In this document: piece after piece, positions 26,163-34,424 of the stretch
How positions within the stretch are numbered: position 1 is the first letter of the stretch
Layout of the letters: each line of letters begins with the position of its first letter
Assembly: GCF_011752565.1 (NCBI RefSeq)
Contig: NZ_VWXK01000009.1
Location: forward strand, 124,001-188,000
Reading direction: 5' to 3'
Origin: Pantoea sp. Ap-967
Lineage (GTDB): Bacteria > Pseudomonadota > Gammaproteobacteria > Pseudomonadales > Pseudomonadaceae
Length of the DNA stretch: 64,000 nt
The notes under the pieces: generated by a model
The model's input: only the letters and a program-made list of their open reading frames with translations
What the model was told of the DNA's origin: nothing
Database searches by the model: none
Position numbers and translations under genes: made by a program

Positions 26163-26230
26163 CAACAACCAAGACGGGCCGGGGCGTGGCGTGCTTACCC
26201 GCCGCGCCCGACCTTCAAGGAGCGCCCTCC

Positions 26231-27064
26231 ATGATTCAGCCTGTCGCTGAACGCACACCCGCCGGCACCAGCTACCTGTCCGTCGGCCAGGGCCAACCCG
26301 TGGTACTGATCCACGGCGTGGGCCTGAACAAGGAAATGTGGGGCGGGCAGTTCGTTGGCCTGGCCAACGACTACCGCGTCATCGCCTACGACATGCTCGG
26401 CCACGGCCAGAGCGCGTTGCCAGCCGCCGACATCGGCCTGGAAGGCTACGCCGCCCAGCTGGCCGAACTGCTCGACCACCTGCAGATTCAACAAGCCACC
26501 GTGATCGGCTTCTCCATGGGTGGCCTGGTCGCCCGTGCATTCGCCCTGAACTACCCGCAGCGCCTGGCTGCGCTGGTGGTGCTCAACAGCGTGTTCAACC
26601 GCACCCCCGAGCAAAGTGCCGGCGTTATCGCCCGCGCCGCCCAGGCCGCAGAGCTTGGCCCCGACGCCAACGTCGACGCCGCCCTCGACCGCTGGTTCAG
26701 CCGTGAATACAAGGCTGCCAACCCGGCTCAGGTCGCCGCCATCCGCCAGGTGCTGGCAAGCAACGACCCGCAGGGCTACCACACCACCTATTCGCTGTTC
26801 GCCACCCAGGACATGTACCGCGCAGCCGACCTGGGCAGTATCCAGGTGCCGACGCTGATCGCCACCGGCGAACTCGATTCGGGCTCCACCCCGGCCATGA
26901 CCCGCCAGCTCGCTGCCAGCATTCCTGGTGCGCAAAGCGTGGTGCTGGCCGAACAACGGCATATGATGCCGGTGGAAGCCCCGCGTGAAGTCAACAAGAT
27001 GCTGCTGGACTTCCTCGCCCAAGCCCGCACCCTCACCGAATCCGCCAAGGGGATTGTTGCATGA
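26231..27064 (+). CDS. Alpha/beta-fold hydrolase
   Basis: 277 residues. The oxyanion region HGVGLNKEMWGGQ follows residue 28, the nucleophile is S95 in GFSMGG, the likely acid is the Asp in GELDSG, and the His is in EQRHMMPVEAP. It resembles RutD and 3-oxoadipate enol-lactonase-type enzymes that open amide or ester intermediates. CAAGGAG is at the start. It follows the PF06684 gene by 68 bases, and its stop overlaps the aldehyde dehydrogenase start by four bases, so the two are coupled. Confidence 0.88.
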   Translation: MIQPVAERTPAGTSYLSVGQGQPVVLIHGVGLNKEMWGGQFVGLANDYRVIAYDMLGHGQSALPAADIGLEGYAAQLAELLDHLQIQQATVIGFSMGGLVARAFALNYPQRLAALVVLNSVFNRTPEQSAGVIARAAQAAELGPDANVDAALDRWFSREYKAANPAQVAAIRQVLASNDPQGYHTTYSLFATQDMYRAADLGSIQVPTLIATGELDSGSTPAMTRQLAASIPGAQSVVLAEQRHMMPVEAPREVNKMLLDFLAQARTLTESAKGIVA

Positions 27065-28542
27065 CCCTCGTTCGTTTCCAGATGTGCATCGACGGCCAAT
27101 GGCTCGATGCCCAGAGCGGCAAGACCTTCGACAGCCTCAACCCGGCCACCGCCCAGGCCTGGGCACAACTGCCCGACGCCGCCGAAGCCGACGTCGAGCT
27201 GGCCGTACAGGCCGCCCAGCGCGCCTTCGACAGCAAGGCCTGGCGCAGCATCACCGCCACCGCCCGCGGCAAGCTGCTGCGCCGCCTGGGTGACCTGATT
27301 GCCGAGAACAAGGAACACCTGGCCCAGCTGGAAAGCCGCGACAACGGCAAGCTGATCCGCGAAACCCGCGGCCAGGTGGGCTACCTGCCGGAGTTCTTCC
27401 ACTACACCGCAGGCCTTGCCGACAAGCTCGAAGGCGGCACCCTGCCGTTGGACAAGCCCGACCTGTTCGCCTACACCGTGCACGAGCCCATCGGCGTGGT
27501 GGCCGGCATCATCCCGTGGAACAGCCCGCTGTACCTGACCGCGATCAAGCTGGCCCCGGCCCTGGCCGCCGGCAACACCATCGTGCTCAAGCCGTCCGAG
27601 CATGCCTCGGCCACCATCCTGGAGCTGGCTCGCCTGGCCCTGGAAGCCGGCTTCCCGCCGGGAGTGGTCAACGTGGTCACCGGCTACGGCCCAAGCACTG
27701 GCGCCGCGCTGACCCGCCACCCACTGGTACGCAAGATCGCCTTCACCGGCGGCGCCGCCACTGCCCGCCACGTGGTGCGCAGCAGCGCCGAGAACTTCGC
27801 CAAGCTGTCGCTGGAACTGGGCGGCAAGTCGCCGAACATCATCTTCGCCGACGCCGACCTGGACAGCGCCATCAACGGCGCGGTGGCCGGTATCTATGCC
27901 GCCTCCGGGCAAAGCTGCGTGGCCGGTTCGCGCCTGCTGGTGCAGGACGAGATCTTCGACGAATTCGTCGAGCGCCTGATCGCCCGGGCCAAGCGCATCC
28001 GCATCGGCAACCCGCAGGACGACGCCAGCGAAATGGGCCCGATGGCCACCGCCCAGCAACTGGCCGTGGTCGAAGGCCTGGTGGCGGCGGCCAAGGCCGA
28101 AGGCGCCAAGCTGCACATGGGCGGCAAGCGTGCCGAGGTCGAGGGTGAAGGCTGGTTCTACGAGCCGACCCTGTTCGAGTGCGACAGCAACTCGATGACC
28201 ATCATGCAGGAAGAGGTGTTCGGCCCGGTGGCGGCGGTGATCCGCTTCAAGACCGAGGAAGAGGCACTGGAAATCGCCAACGACTCGCAGTTCGGCCTGG
28301 CCGCCGGCATCTGGACCCGCGACCTGGGCCGTGCCCACCGCCTGGCCCGTGACGTGCGTTCGGGGATCATCTGGGTCAACACCTACCGCGCAGTGTCGGC
28401 CATGGCGCCGATCGGCGGCTTCAAGAACAGCGGCTACGGCCGTGAAAGCGGCATCGATTCGGTGCTGGCCTATACCGAGCTGAAGACCGTGTGGATCAAC
28501 CTGTCCACCGCGCCGATGCCCGACCCGTTCGTGATGCGCTAG
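27061..28542 (+). CDS. Aldehyde dehydrogenase
   Basis: 493 residues of the NAD(P)-dependent aldehyde dehydrogenase superfamily. The catalytic base is E252 (LELGGKSPN) and the nucleophile is C286 (GQSCVAGSR). PWNSPLYL near 160 is the cofactor-proximal motif, and the C-terminal NTYRAVSAMAPIGGFKNSGYGRE is typical. It would oxidise an aldehyde released after ring opening or deformylation in this pathway. Its stop is followed by a strong GGAGGT site for the next gene. Confidence 0.9.
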   Translation: MTLVRFQMCIDGQWLDAQSGKTFDSLNPATAQAWAQLPDAAEADVELAVQAAQRAFDSKAWRSITATARGKLLRRLGDLIAENKEHLAQLESRDNGKLIRETRGQVGYLPEFFHYTAGLADKLEGGTLPLDKPDLFAYTVHEPIGVVAGIIPWNSPLYLTAIKLAPALAAGNTIVLKPSEHASATILELARLALEAGFPPGVVNVVTGYGPSTGAALTRHPLVRKIAFTGGAATARHVVRSSAENFAKLSLELGGKSPNIIFADADLDSAINGAVAGIYAASGQSCVAGSRLLVQDEIFDEFVERLIARAKRIRIGNPQDDASEMGPMATAQQLAVVEGLVAAAKAEGAKLHMGGKRAEVEGEGWFYEPTLFECDSNSMTIMQEEVFGPVAAVIRFKTEEEALEIANDSQFGLAAGIWTRDLGRAHRLARDVRSGIIWVNTYRAVSAMAPIGGFKNSGYGRESGIDSVLAYTELKTVWINLSTAPMPDPFVMR

Positions 28543-28555
28543 GAGGTAACACAAG

Positions 28556-29041
28556 ATGATCGAACCTGGCATCTACAAAGACGTGATGGGCTCCTTCCCA
28601 TCCGGTGTCACCGTGGTCACCACCCTGGATGAAGGCGGCGGCATCGTCGGCATCACCGCCAGCGCGTTCAGCGCGCTGTCGATCGACCCGGCGCTGGTGC
28701 TGTTCTGCCCCAACTACGCCTCCGACACCTACCCGATCCTGCGTGACAGCAAGCAGTTCGCGATCCATTTGCTGTCCGCCGACCAAACCGCCGAGGCCTA
28801 TGCCTTCGCCGGTAAAGGCAAGGACAAGGCCAAGGGCATCGAGTGGCACCTGAGCGAGCTGGGCAACCCGCTGCTGGCCAAGGCCACGGCGATCATCGAG
28901 TGTGAACTGTGGCGCGAATACGACGGCGGTGACCATGCGATCATCGTTGGCGCGGTGAAGAACCTGGTGCTGCCGGCCGACCCGGCTACACCGATGGTCT
29001 ACCACAAAGGCAAGCTGGGCGCACTGCCGCCACTTGGCTGA
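28556..29041 (+). CDS. Flavin reductase family protein (copy 2)
   Basis: 161 residues, the same length and layout as the copy at 23504 (GSFPSGVTVVTTLDEGG, WREYDGGDHAIIVGAV), and clearly a paralogue. AGGAGG lies eight bases before the ATG, overlapping the aldehyde dehydrogenase stop, so it is part of the same operon. Either it serves a second oxygenase or it is a redundant supply for the LLM enzyme upstream. Confidence 0.88.
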   Translation: MIEPGIYKDVMGSFPSGVTVVTTLDEGGGIVGITASAFSALSIDPALVLFCPNYASDTYPILRDSKQFAIHLLSADQTAEAYAFAGKGKDKAKGIEWHLSELGNPLLAKATAIIECELWREYDGGDHAIIVGAVKNLVLPADPATPMVYHKGKLGALPPLG

Positions 29042-29064
29042 TCGCCCTTGAAGTCGGCGCTGGT

Positions 29065-29149
29065 GCCTTCGCGGGGCAAGCCCGCTCCTACAAAGATGCC
29101 GAAACCTGTGCAAATACCTGTAGGAGCGGGCTTGCCCCGCGAAGGCCCC
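29065..29149. repeat. REP pair, class A
   Basis: Two inverted units, TTCGCGGGGCAAGCCCGCTC at about 29069 and its complement at 29121-29143, in the gap before the carboxymuconolactone-decarboxylase-like gene. Confidence 0.85.
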
Positions 29150-29233
29150 ACCACCGATGTCCCTGTTTTCCAGGGGCCGCACACAATCGTCTCACCCTCG
29201 GTTGCGGCCCCTTTTTCTTCCGGAGCACTGCGC

Positions 29234-29623
29234 ATGAGCAACGAGAAGTACGAGAAAGGCCTGCAGATTCGCACCCAGGTGCTGGGCGAGGAATACGTCA
29301 ACCGCTCGATCCAGAACGCCGACGAATTCACCAAGCCGCTGCAGGAACTGGTCACCGAGTACTGCTGGGGCCATGTGTGGGGGCGTGAAGGCCTCTCGCT
29401 GAAAGAGCGCAGCATGATAAACTTGGCCATGATTTCCGCGCTCAACCGGCCCCACGAGCTCAAGCTGCACATTCGCGGCGCCTTGCGTAATGGCCTGAGC
29501 CGTGAACAGATTCGCGAGATCCTGCTCCAGGTCGGCATTTATTGCGGCGTGCCCGCGGCGGTGGACAGTTTCCGCCTGGCCCGCGAAGCGTTCGCTGAAG
29601 CCGATGCGGAGTCAACCCGTTAA
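29234..29623 (+). CDS. Carboxymuconolactone decarboxylase family protein
   Basis: 129 residues, typical of 4-carboxymuconolactone decarboxylase-like proteins (PcaC group). WGHVWGREGLSLKERSMINLAM (residues 49-70) and the IRGALRNGLSREQIREILLQ stretch are characteristic. CGGAG is before the ATG. No CxxC is present, so it is the decarboxylase/isomerase type rather than the AhpD peroxidase type. Lying in the ring-degradation cluster, it probably acts on a ring-opened or lactone intermediate. Confidence 0.85.
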   Translation: MSNEKYEKGLQIRTQVLGEEYVNRSIQNADEFTKPLQELVTEYCWGHVWGREGLSLKERSMINLAMISALNRPHELKLHIRGALRNGLSREQIREILLQVGIYCGVPAAVDSFRLAREAFAEADAESTR

Positions 29624-29713
29624 CAGCGGGCTGTTCGAACCCACGCAAGGAGCACCCGCGGTTCGCGGGGCGCCAGCGGTTGCGGCCGGGCAGCCTCATT
29701 CAGAGCGCACTTG

Positions 29714-30466
29714 ATGAAACGCCAGCCCCTCGACGACAGCTTCAAGGTCAACCGCAATCCCGTAACCCTGCGCGAAATCGTGCTCGACAAGCTGCGCGGG
29801 GCGATCATGAACTTCCACCTGCTGCCAGGCGACCGCCTGGTGGAACGCGACCTCTGCGACCGCCTCGGCGTCAGCCGCACCTCGGTGCGTGAAGCCCTTC
29901 GCCACCTGGAGTCCGAAGGCCTGGTGGAATTCGCCGACGCCAAGGGCCCGCGCGTGGCCATCATCACCCTGGAAGACGCCCGCGACATCTACGAGCTGCG
30001 CTGCGTGCTCGAAGGGCTGATCGTGCAGCTGTTCACCCTCAATGCCAAGGCCAAGGACATCCGGGCCCTGGAGCGGGCGCTGGAAGTCAACCGCGAGGCG
30101 CTGGAAGAAGGCGAGCTGCAGCAGGTACTGGATTCGGTGCAGGGCTTCTACGACGTGCTCCTGGAAGGCTCCGGCAACCAGGTGGCTGCCCAGCAACTGC
30201 GCCAGTTGCAGGCGCGCATCAGCTACCTGCGCGCCACCTCGGTGTCGCAGGAAAACCGCCGTGGCGCCAGCAACCGGGAAATGGAGAAGATCGTCGAGGC
30301 GATCAAGGGCGGTGACCCGCTGGTGGCGCACCAGGCCTCGGTCGACCACGTACGCGCCGCCGCCAAGGTGGCCCTGGACTACCTGCGCCAGAAGCAGGAC
30401 GACAACACCAAGGTGCGCGACATCGTCGAGCCCCTGGCCCTGAAGGAACCTCGCATAGGTCGCTGA
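29714..30466 (+). CDS. GntR-family (FCD domain) transcriptional regulator
   Basis: 250 residues. The winged helix-turn-helix (about 18-80; LREIVLDKLRGAIMNFHL, then CDRLGVSRTSVREALRHLE) is followed by an FCD effector domain (about 90-225; DARDIYELRCVLEG). I take the ATG at 29714. It is the only regulator in the cluster and the natural owner of the TGGTATACCA-type operators at 23266, 23437 and 25516, a shape typical of this subfamily. The inducer would be a pathway intermediate. Confidence 0.88.
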   Translation: MKRQPLDDSFKVNRNPVTLREIVLDKLRGAIMNFHLLPGDRLVERDLCDRLGVSRTSVREALRHLESEGLVEFADAKGPRVAIITLEDARDIYELRCVLEGLIVQLFTLNAKAKDIRALERALEVNREALEEGELQQVLDSVQGFYDVLLEGSGNQVAAQQLRQLQARISYLRATSVSQENRRGASNREMEKIVEAIKGGDPLVAHQASVDHVRAAAKVALDYLRQKQDDNTKVRDIVEPLALKEPRIGR

Positions 30467-30467
30467 C

Positions 30468-31031
30468 ATGCCCAACGCCCCGCGCTATTGCCCGCACTGC
30501 ACCACGGAACTGGCCCGGGGCGTTCCCACAGGCGACACCCACGAACGCCTGTACTGCACCGGCTGCGGTTATATCCACTACATCAACCCGAAGATCATCG
30601 CCGGCTGCATCATCGAGCGCGATGGCAAGTACCTGCTGTGCCAGCGCGCCATCCCGCCGCGCCCCGGCACCTGGACCTTGCCGGCCGGGTTCATGGAAGC
30701 GGGCGAAACCACCGAGCAAGCGGCGCTGCGCGAGGTGTGGGAGGAAAGCGGCGTACGCGCCGAAATCGTCTCGCCCTACTCGATCTTCAGCGTGGCCAAG
30801 ATCAGCGAGGTGTACATCATCTTCCGCGCCATCGCCACCGAGGAAACCGGGCAGTACGGGGCAGAAACGCTGGCGTACAAGTTCTTCGAGCCGCACGAGA
30901 TTCCATGGGACGAGATCTATTACCCGGCGATCCGGCAGATTCTCGAGCGGTACATCCTTGAGCGCCAGGCCGGGGTATATGGCATCTACATGGGCAATGA
31001 CGATACCGGCAAGGTGCACTTCATGCGCTAG
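30468..31031 (+). CDS. Nudix hydrolase with N-terminal zinc ribbon
   Basis: 187 residues. C8, C11, C30 and C33 form the small zinc ribbon found before the Nudix domain in the NudC/ADP-ribose pyrophosphatase-like group. The Nudix box is present in order: GFMEAGE (74-80), REVWEESG (88-95). It starts one base after the GntR gene, so it is cotranscribed with it. The substrate is probably a nucleoside diphosphate derivative. A link to the catabolic cluster is unproven. Confidence 0.85.
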   Translation: MPNAPRYCPHCTTELARGVPTGDTHERLYCTGCGYIHYINPKIIAGCIIERDGKYLLCQRAIPPRPGTWTLPAGFMEAGETTEQAALREVWEESGVRAEIVSPYSIFSVAKISEVYIIFRAIATEETGQYGAETLAYKFFEPHEIPWDEIYYPAIRQILERYILERQAGVYGIYMGNDDTGKVHFMR

Positions 31032-31033
31032 CC

Positions 31034-31128
31034 TTTGTTGGCCTCTTCGCGGGGCAAGCCCGCTCCTACAGGCGGACGCATTCTGCCTGTAGGAGCGGGC
31101 TTGCCCCGCGAAGAGGCCAGCAAAGGCC
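31034..31128. repeat. REP pair, class A
   Basis: Two inverted class-A units separated by about 17 bases, with GGCCTCTTCGCGG on one side and CGCGAAGAGGCC on the other. Confidence 0.85.
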
Positions 31129-31231
31129 CCCCAAAAACCTGCCCTATAAACGCGCACCCCGCACCACCACAGCCCACTGCAATCCCCCCAAGCCCCCCGC
31201 CAACCCCTCTACCCCAAGCCCTCCAGCCACC

Positions 31232-31247
31232 TGGCACTCTCCTTGCT
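31232..31247 (+). promoter_or_regulatory. Sigma-54 promoter of the second NCS1 permease
   Basis: TGGCACTCTCCTTGCT matches the -24/-12 consensus (GG and GC separated by exactly 10 bases, 31233-31234 and 31245-31246). The expected start of transcription is near 31258, about 165 bases before the ATG. It implies RpoN dependence with an activator such as NtrC. No obvious activator site is identified. Confidence 0.6.
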
Positions 31248-31422
31248 ACCGTCAACCGCTTAACCTTTTGTCAGGCTTAGGTTTTTTAAGGTTTATGGGC
31301 ACATATTTACTAATTTCTCGTTATCCCCGCGCCCCGCATCATCGCTCCAACAAGAACGCGTCGCCCTTCGCCGGCACGCACCCGGGCAGCACCCGATGCC
31401 CCACCTTGCCTTGGAGTCAGTC

Positions 31423-32835
31423 ATGACCAGTGCAGCCAATTCGGCACCCCTCATCGAGAAACACACAATCGGCTACGTGCCGCCGCAGGACCGCCATGGA
31501 AAGGTAAGGGATCTGTTCACACTGTGGTTCGGCGGCAACATCGCGCCGCTACCCATCGTCACCGGCGCGCTGGGCGTGCAACTGTTCCACCTGAACCTGG
31601 TATGGGGCATCGTCGCCATCCTGGTCGGCCACCTGGTCGGCGGCGTGCTGATGGCACTGCACTCGGCCCAGGGCCCGCAAATGGGCATTCCGCAAATGAT
31701 CCAGAGCCGTGCCCAGTTCGGCACCCTCGGCGCGCTGCTGGTGGTGGTGATCGCCGGGGTGATGTACATCGGCTTCTTCGCTTCGAACATCGTGCTCGCC
31801 GGCAAGTCGCTGCATGGCGTGGTGGAAAGCGTGCCGGTGCCAGTGGGCATCGTCATCGGCGCGCTGGGCTCGGGCATCATCGGCATCATCGGCTACCGCT
31901 TCATCCACGTGCTCAACCGCATCGGCACCTGGGTGCTGGGCATCGGCATCGTGGTTGGCTTCGGCTATATCTTCAGCCACGTGCAGAGCGACGACTTCCT
32001 CACCCGCGGCGGCTTCAACCTGGCCGGCTGGCTGGCCACCGTGTCGCTGGCGGCGCTGTGGCAGATCGCCTTCGCCCCCTACGTGTCGGACTACTCGCGC
32101 TACCTGCCGGCAGACGTGAAAGTCAGCTCGACCTTCTGGACCACCTACCTGGGCTCGGCCCTGGGTTCGAGCCTGTCGTTCATCTTCGGCGCCGTGGCGG
32201 TACTGGCGATTCCGGCCGGCATGGACACCATGGACGCGGTCAAGCTGGCCACCGGCACCCTGGGCCCAGTGATGCTGGTGCTGTTCCTGCTCAGCGTCAT
32301 CAGCCACAACGCCCTCAACCTGTATGGCGCGGTGCTGTCGATCATCACCCTGGTACAAACCTTCGCCTACCGCTGGATCCCCACCGCCAAGAGTCGTGCG
32401 GTGCTGTCGCTGATCGTGCTGGCGGCCTGCTGCGTGGTGGCGGTGTTCGCCTCGGCGGACTTCATCGGCCACTTCGTCGACATGGTGTTGGTGCTGCTGG
32501 TGGTGCTGGTGCCGTGGACGGCGATCAACCTGATCGACTTCTACGCCATTCACAAGGGCGACTATGACATCCAGTCGATCTTCAAGGTCGATGGCGGGAT
32601 CTACGGGCGCTACAACCCACAGGCGCTGATTGCCTATGCGGTGGGTATCGTGGTGCAGATTCCGTTCATGAACACGCCGCTGTACGTCGGGCCGATTTCC
32701 GCGCATATCAACGGGGCCGACCTGTCGTGGCTGGTGGGGCTGGTGGTGACTTCGCCGCTGTACTGGTGGTTGGCCAGCCGTGACAGTGCTTACCGCCGCC
32801 GGCAGCACAGTGCCAAGTTGGCCATGCAATCCTGA
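31423..32835 (+). CDS. NCS1-family purine/cytosine-type permease (second copy)
   Basis: 470 residues with about 12 membrane helices. The N-terminal VPPQDRHGKVRDLFTLW and NIAPLPIVTG, and the YRFIHVLNRIGTWVLG and DYSRYLPADVK segments, match the permease at 21781-23187. The start at 31423 has TTGGAG eight bases upstream. Unlike its paralogue it has a sigma-54 promoter and no GntR operator, so it appears to be switched on by nitrogen limitation. Confidence 0.82.
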   Translation: MTSAANSAPLIEKHTIGYVPPQDRHGKVRDLFTLWFGGNIAPLPIVTGALGVQLFHLNLVWGIVAILVGHLVGGVLMALHSAQGPQMGIPQMIQSRAQFGTLGALLVVVIAGVMYIGFFASNIVLAGKSLHGVVESVPVPVGIVIGALGSGIIGIIGYRFIHVLNRIGTWVLGIGIVVGFGYIFSHVQSDDFLTRGGFNLAGWLATVSLAALWQIAFAPYVSDYSRYLPADVKVSSTFWTTYLGSALGSSLSFIFGAVAVLAIPAGMDTMDAVKLATGTLGPVMLVLFLLSVISHNALNLYGAVLSIITLVQTFAYRWIPTAKSRAVLSLIVLAACCVVAVFASADFIGHFVDMVLVLLVVLVPWTAINLIDFYAIHKGDYDIQSIFKVDGGIYGRYNPQALIAYAVGIVVQIPFMNTPLYVGPISAHINGADLSWLVGLVVTSPLYWWLASRDSAYRRRQHSAKLAMQS

Positions 32836-32845
32836 GGTAGAGGGG

Positions 32846-32960
32846 CACCGCTTGCGCGGTGCTTCGCGAGCTTTGCTCGCTCCTACAGGAATAGGCAAGG
32901 ATTTGCGTTTTGCACCACCCGGTAGGAGCGAGCAACGCTCGCGATGCGCCGCGCCAGCGG
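32846..32960. repeat. REP pair, class B
   Basis: Two inverted units of the GCGAGC-type stem (CTTTGCTCGCTCCTAC near 32871, GGTAGGAGCGAGCAACGCTC near 32921) between the convergent permease and Amt genes. Confidence 0.8.
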
Positions 32961-32983
32961 CGCCCAATTGCCCACATGCCAGC

Positions 32984-34285
32984 TCAGAGGTTATAGGCCC
33001 GCTCGTTGTGCTCGGCCAGGTCCAGCCCCTGCTCTTCCTCTTCCCGACTGGCGCGCAGCCCCACCGTCAGCTTCACCGCCCCGAGAATCGCCCAGCTCAC
33101 CACGAAGCAATAGGCGAAGGTAAAGGCCACCCCCTTGAGCTGCACCAGCGCCTGCCCCAGCGGCGAAACTCCTTCCACATAGCCACCCAACGATGGCGCG
33201 GCAAATACCCCGGTCAGCACCGCCCCAACCATCCCACCCACCCCATGCAGGCCGAACACGTCCAGGCTGTCGTCATAACCCAGCGCCTGCTTCAGGCGGG
33301 TCACGGCGAAAAAGCAGATGGCGCCGGTCAACAAACCGATCGCCACCGCCCCCAGCGGCCCGACGAAGGCGCAGGCCGGCGTGATGCCGACCAGCCCGGC
33401 CAAGGCACCCGATGCGGCGCCCAACGCCGTTGGCCGGCCATGCACGACCTTCTCGGTCAGCAGCCAGCCCACGATGCCGGCGCAGGCCGCAACCATGGTT
33501 GCCAGCATCACCACCCCTGCCCCTTGGTTGGCGGCAAGGCCCGAGCCTACGTTGAAACCGAACCAGCCAACCCACAGCAGCCCCGCGCCCACCAGGGTAA
33601 AGCCCAGGTTATGCGGCGGCATGGCCACCTGCGGGTAGCCTTTGCGTTTGCCCAGCATCAACGCCGCCGCCAGCGCCGCCACGCCGGAGTTGATATGCAC
33701 CGCGGTGCCGCCGGCAAAATCCAGCACGCCCCAGTTGACCATCAGCGCACCCGGCCCGCCCCAGACCATGTGGGCAATCGGTGCGTACACCAGCACGAAC
33801 CAGGCGGCCATGAACAGCAGCGAGGCACTGAACTTCATGCGCTCGGCAAAGCCCCCGGCGATCAGTGCAGGGGTGATGATGGCGAAGGTGAGCTGGAAGA
33901 CGGCAAATACCCCTTCCGGGATGGTACCCACCAGGCTGTCATGGCCAATATCCAGCATCAGCGCCTTGTCCAGCCCGCCAATGAAGCTGTTGACGGTCGA
34001 CTGCCCCTCGACCATACCGCTGGTGTCGACCACCAGGCTGTAGCCGAACAGCACCCAGAGAATGCCGATCACCCCGGCCACGGCGAACAGCTGGGTGAAC
34101 ACCGAAAGGAAGTTCTTCGCCCGCACCATGCCGCCATAGAACAGCGCCAGGCCCGGAATGCACATCATCAGCACGAACATTGCGGCGCAGATCATCCACG
34201 CGGTGTTGCCGGTGTCCAGGGTGGAGTCGGCGGCGTGGGCCAATGGCGTCGACGCCAACAGCGCAACAGCTAGGGCACGTTTCAT
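32984..34285 (-). CDS. amt: Ammonium transporter
   Basis: 433 residues. A signal-type N-terminus (MKRALAVALLASTPLAHAAD) is followed by 11 membrane helices of the Amt/Mep family. AWMICAAMFVLMMCIPGLALF and the FAGGTAVHINSGVAALAAALML segment hold the histidine and pore residues. The ATG at 34285 has AGGAGTG upstream. It is the last gene of the glnT-glxB-glxC-glxD-amt set. Genes are similarly ordered in other Pseudomonas, where ammonium or methylammonium uptake is implied. A REP pair separates it from glxD. Confidence 0.88.
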   Translation of the reverse strand: MKRALAVALLASTPLAHAADSTLDTGNTAWMICAAMFVLMMCIPGLALFYGGMVRAKNFLSVFTQLFAVAGVIGILWVLFGYSLVVDTSGMVEGQSTVNSFIGGLDKALMLDIGHDSLVGTIPEGVFAVFQLTFAIITPALIAGGFAERMKFSASLLFMAAWFVLVYAPIAHMVWGGPGALMVNWGVLDFAGGTAVHINSGVAALAAALMLGKRKGYPQVAMPPHNLGFTLVGAGLLWVGWFGFNVGSGLAANQGAGVVMLATMVAACAGIVGWLLTEKVVHGRPTALGAASGALAGLVGITPACAFVGPLGAVAIGLLTGAICFFAVTRLKQALGYDDSLDVFGLHGVGGMVGAVLTGVFAAPSLGGYVEGVSPLGQALVQLKGVAFTFAYCFVVSWAILGAVKLTVGLRASREEEEQGLDLAEHNERAYNL

Positions 34286-34318
34286 GGGGTCACTCCTGTG
34301 CGAATGGGGGTGTATCCG

Positions 34319-34413
34319 GGGCTGCTTTGCAGCCCATTCGCGGCACAAGGCCGCTCCTACAGGCGGTTGTAGGAGCGGCCTTGTGCCGCGAATGGGCCGC
34401 AAAGCGGCCCCCT
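34319..34413. repeat. REP pair, class A variant
   Basis: Two inverted units of TTCGCGGCACAAGGCCGCTC type, with GGGGCTGC / GCGGCCCC outer stems, between glxD and amt. It may lower transcription into amt. Confidence 0.85.
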
Positions 34414-34424
34414 ACCACGATGGA

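Larger units (their letters stand above)
31032..31422. other. Gap with REP pair and sigma-54 promoter
   Basis: These 391 bases contain no gene I can support. They carry a tight REP pair, a C-rich non-coding tract (about 31130-31230) and the sigma-54 motif before the second permease. A small inverted stretch AACCT...AGGTT lies near 31261-31285, with no clear meaning. Confidence 0.6.

Noticed and set aside
26788..28572. A 594-codon antisense frame over the aldehyde dehydrogenase gene
   Set aside because: The aldehyde dehydrogenase on the other strand has catalytic residues and full length; this frame shows no motif.
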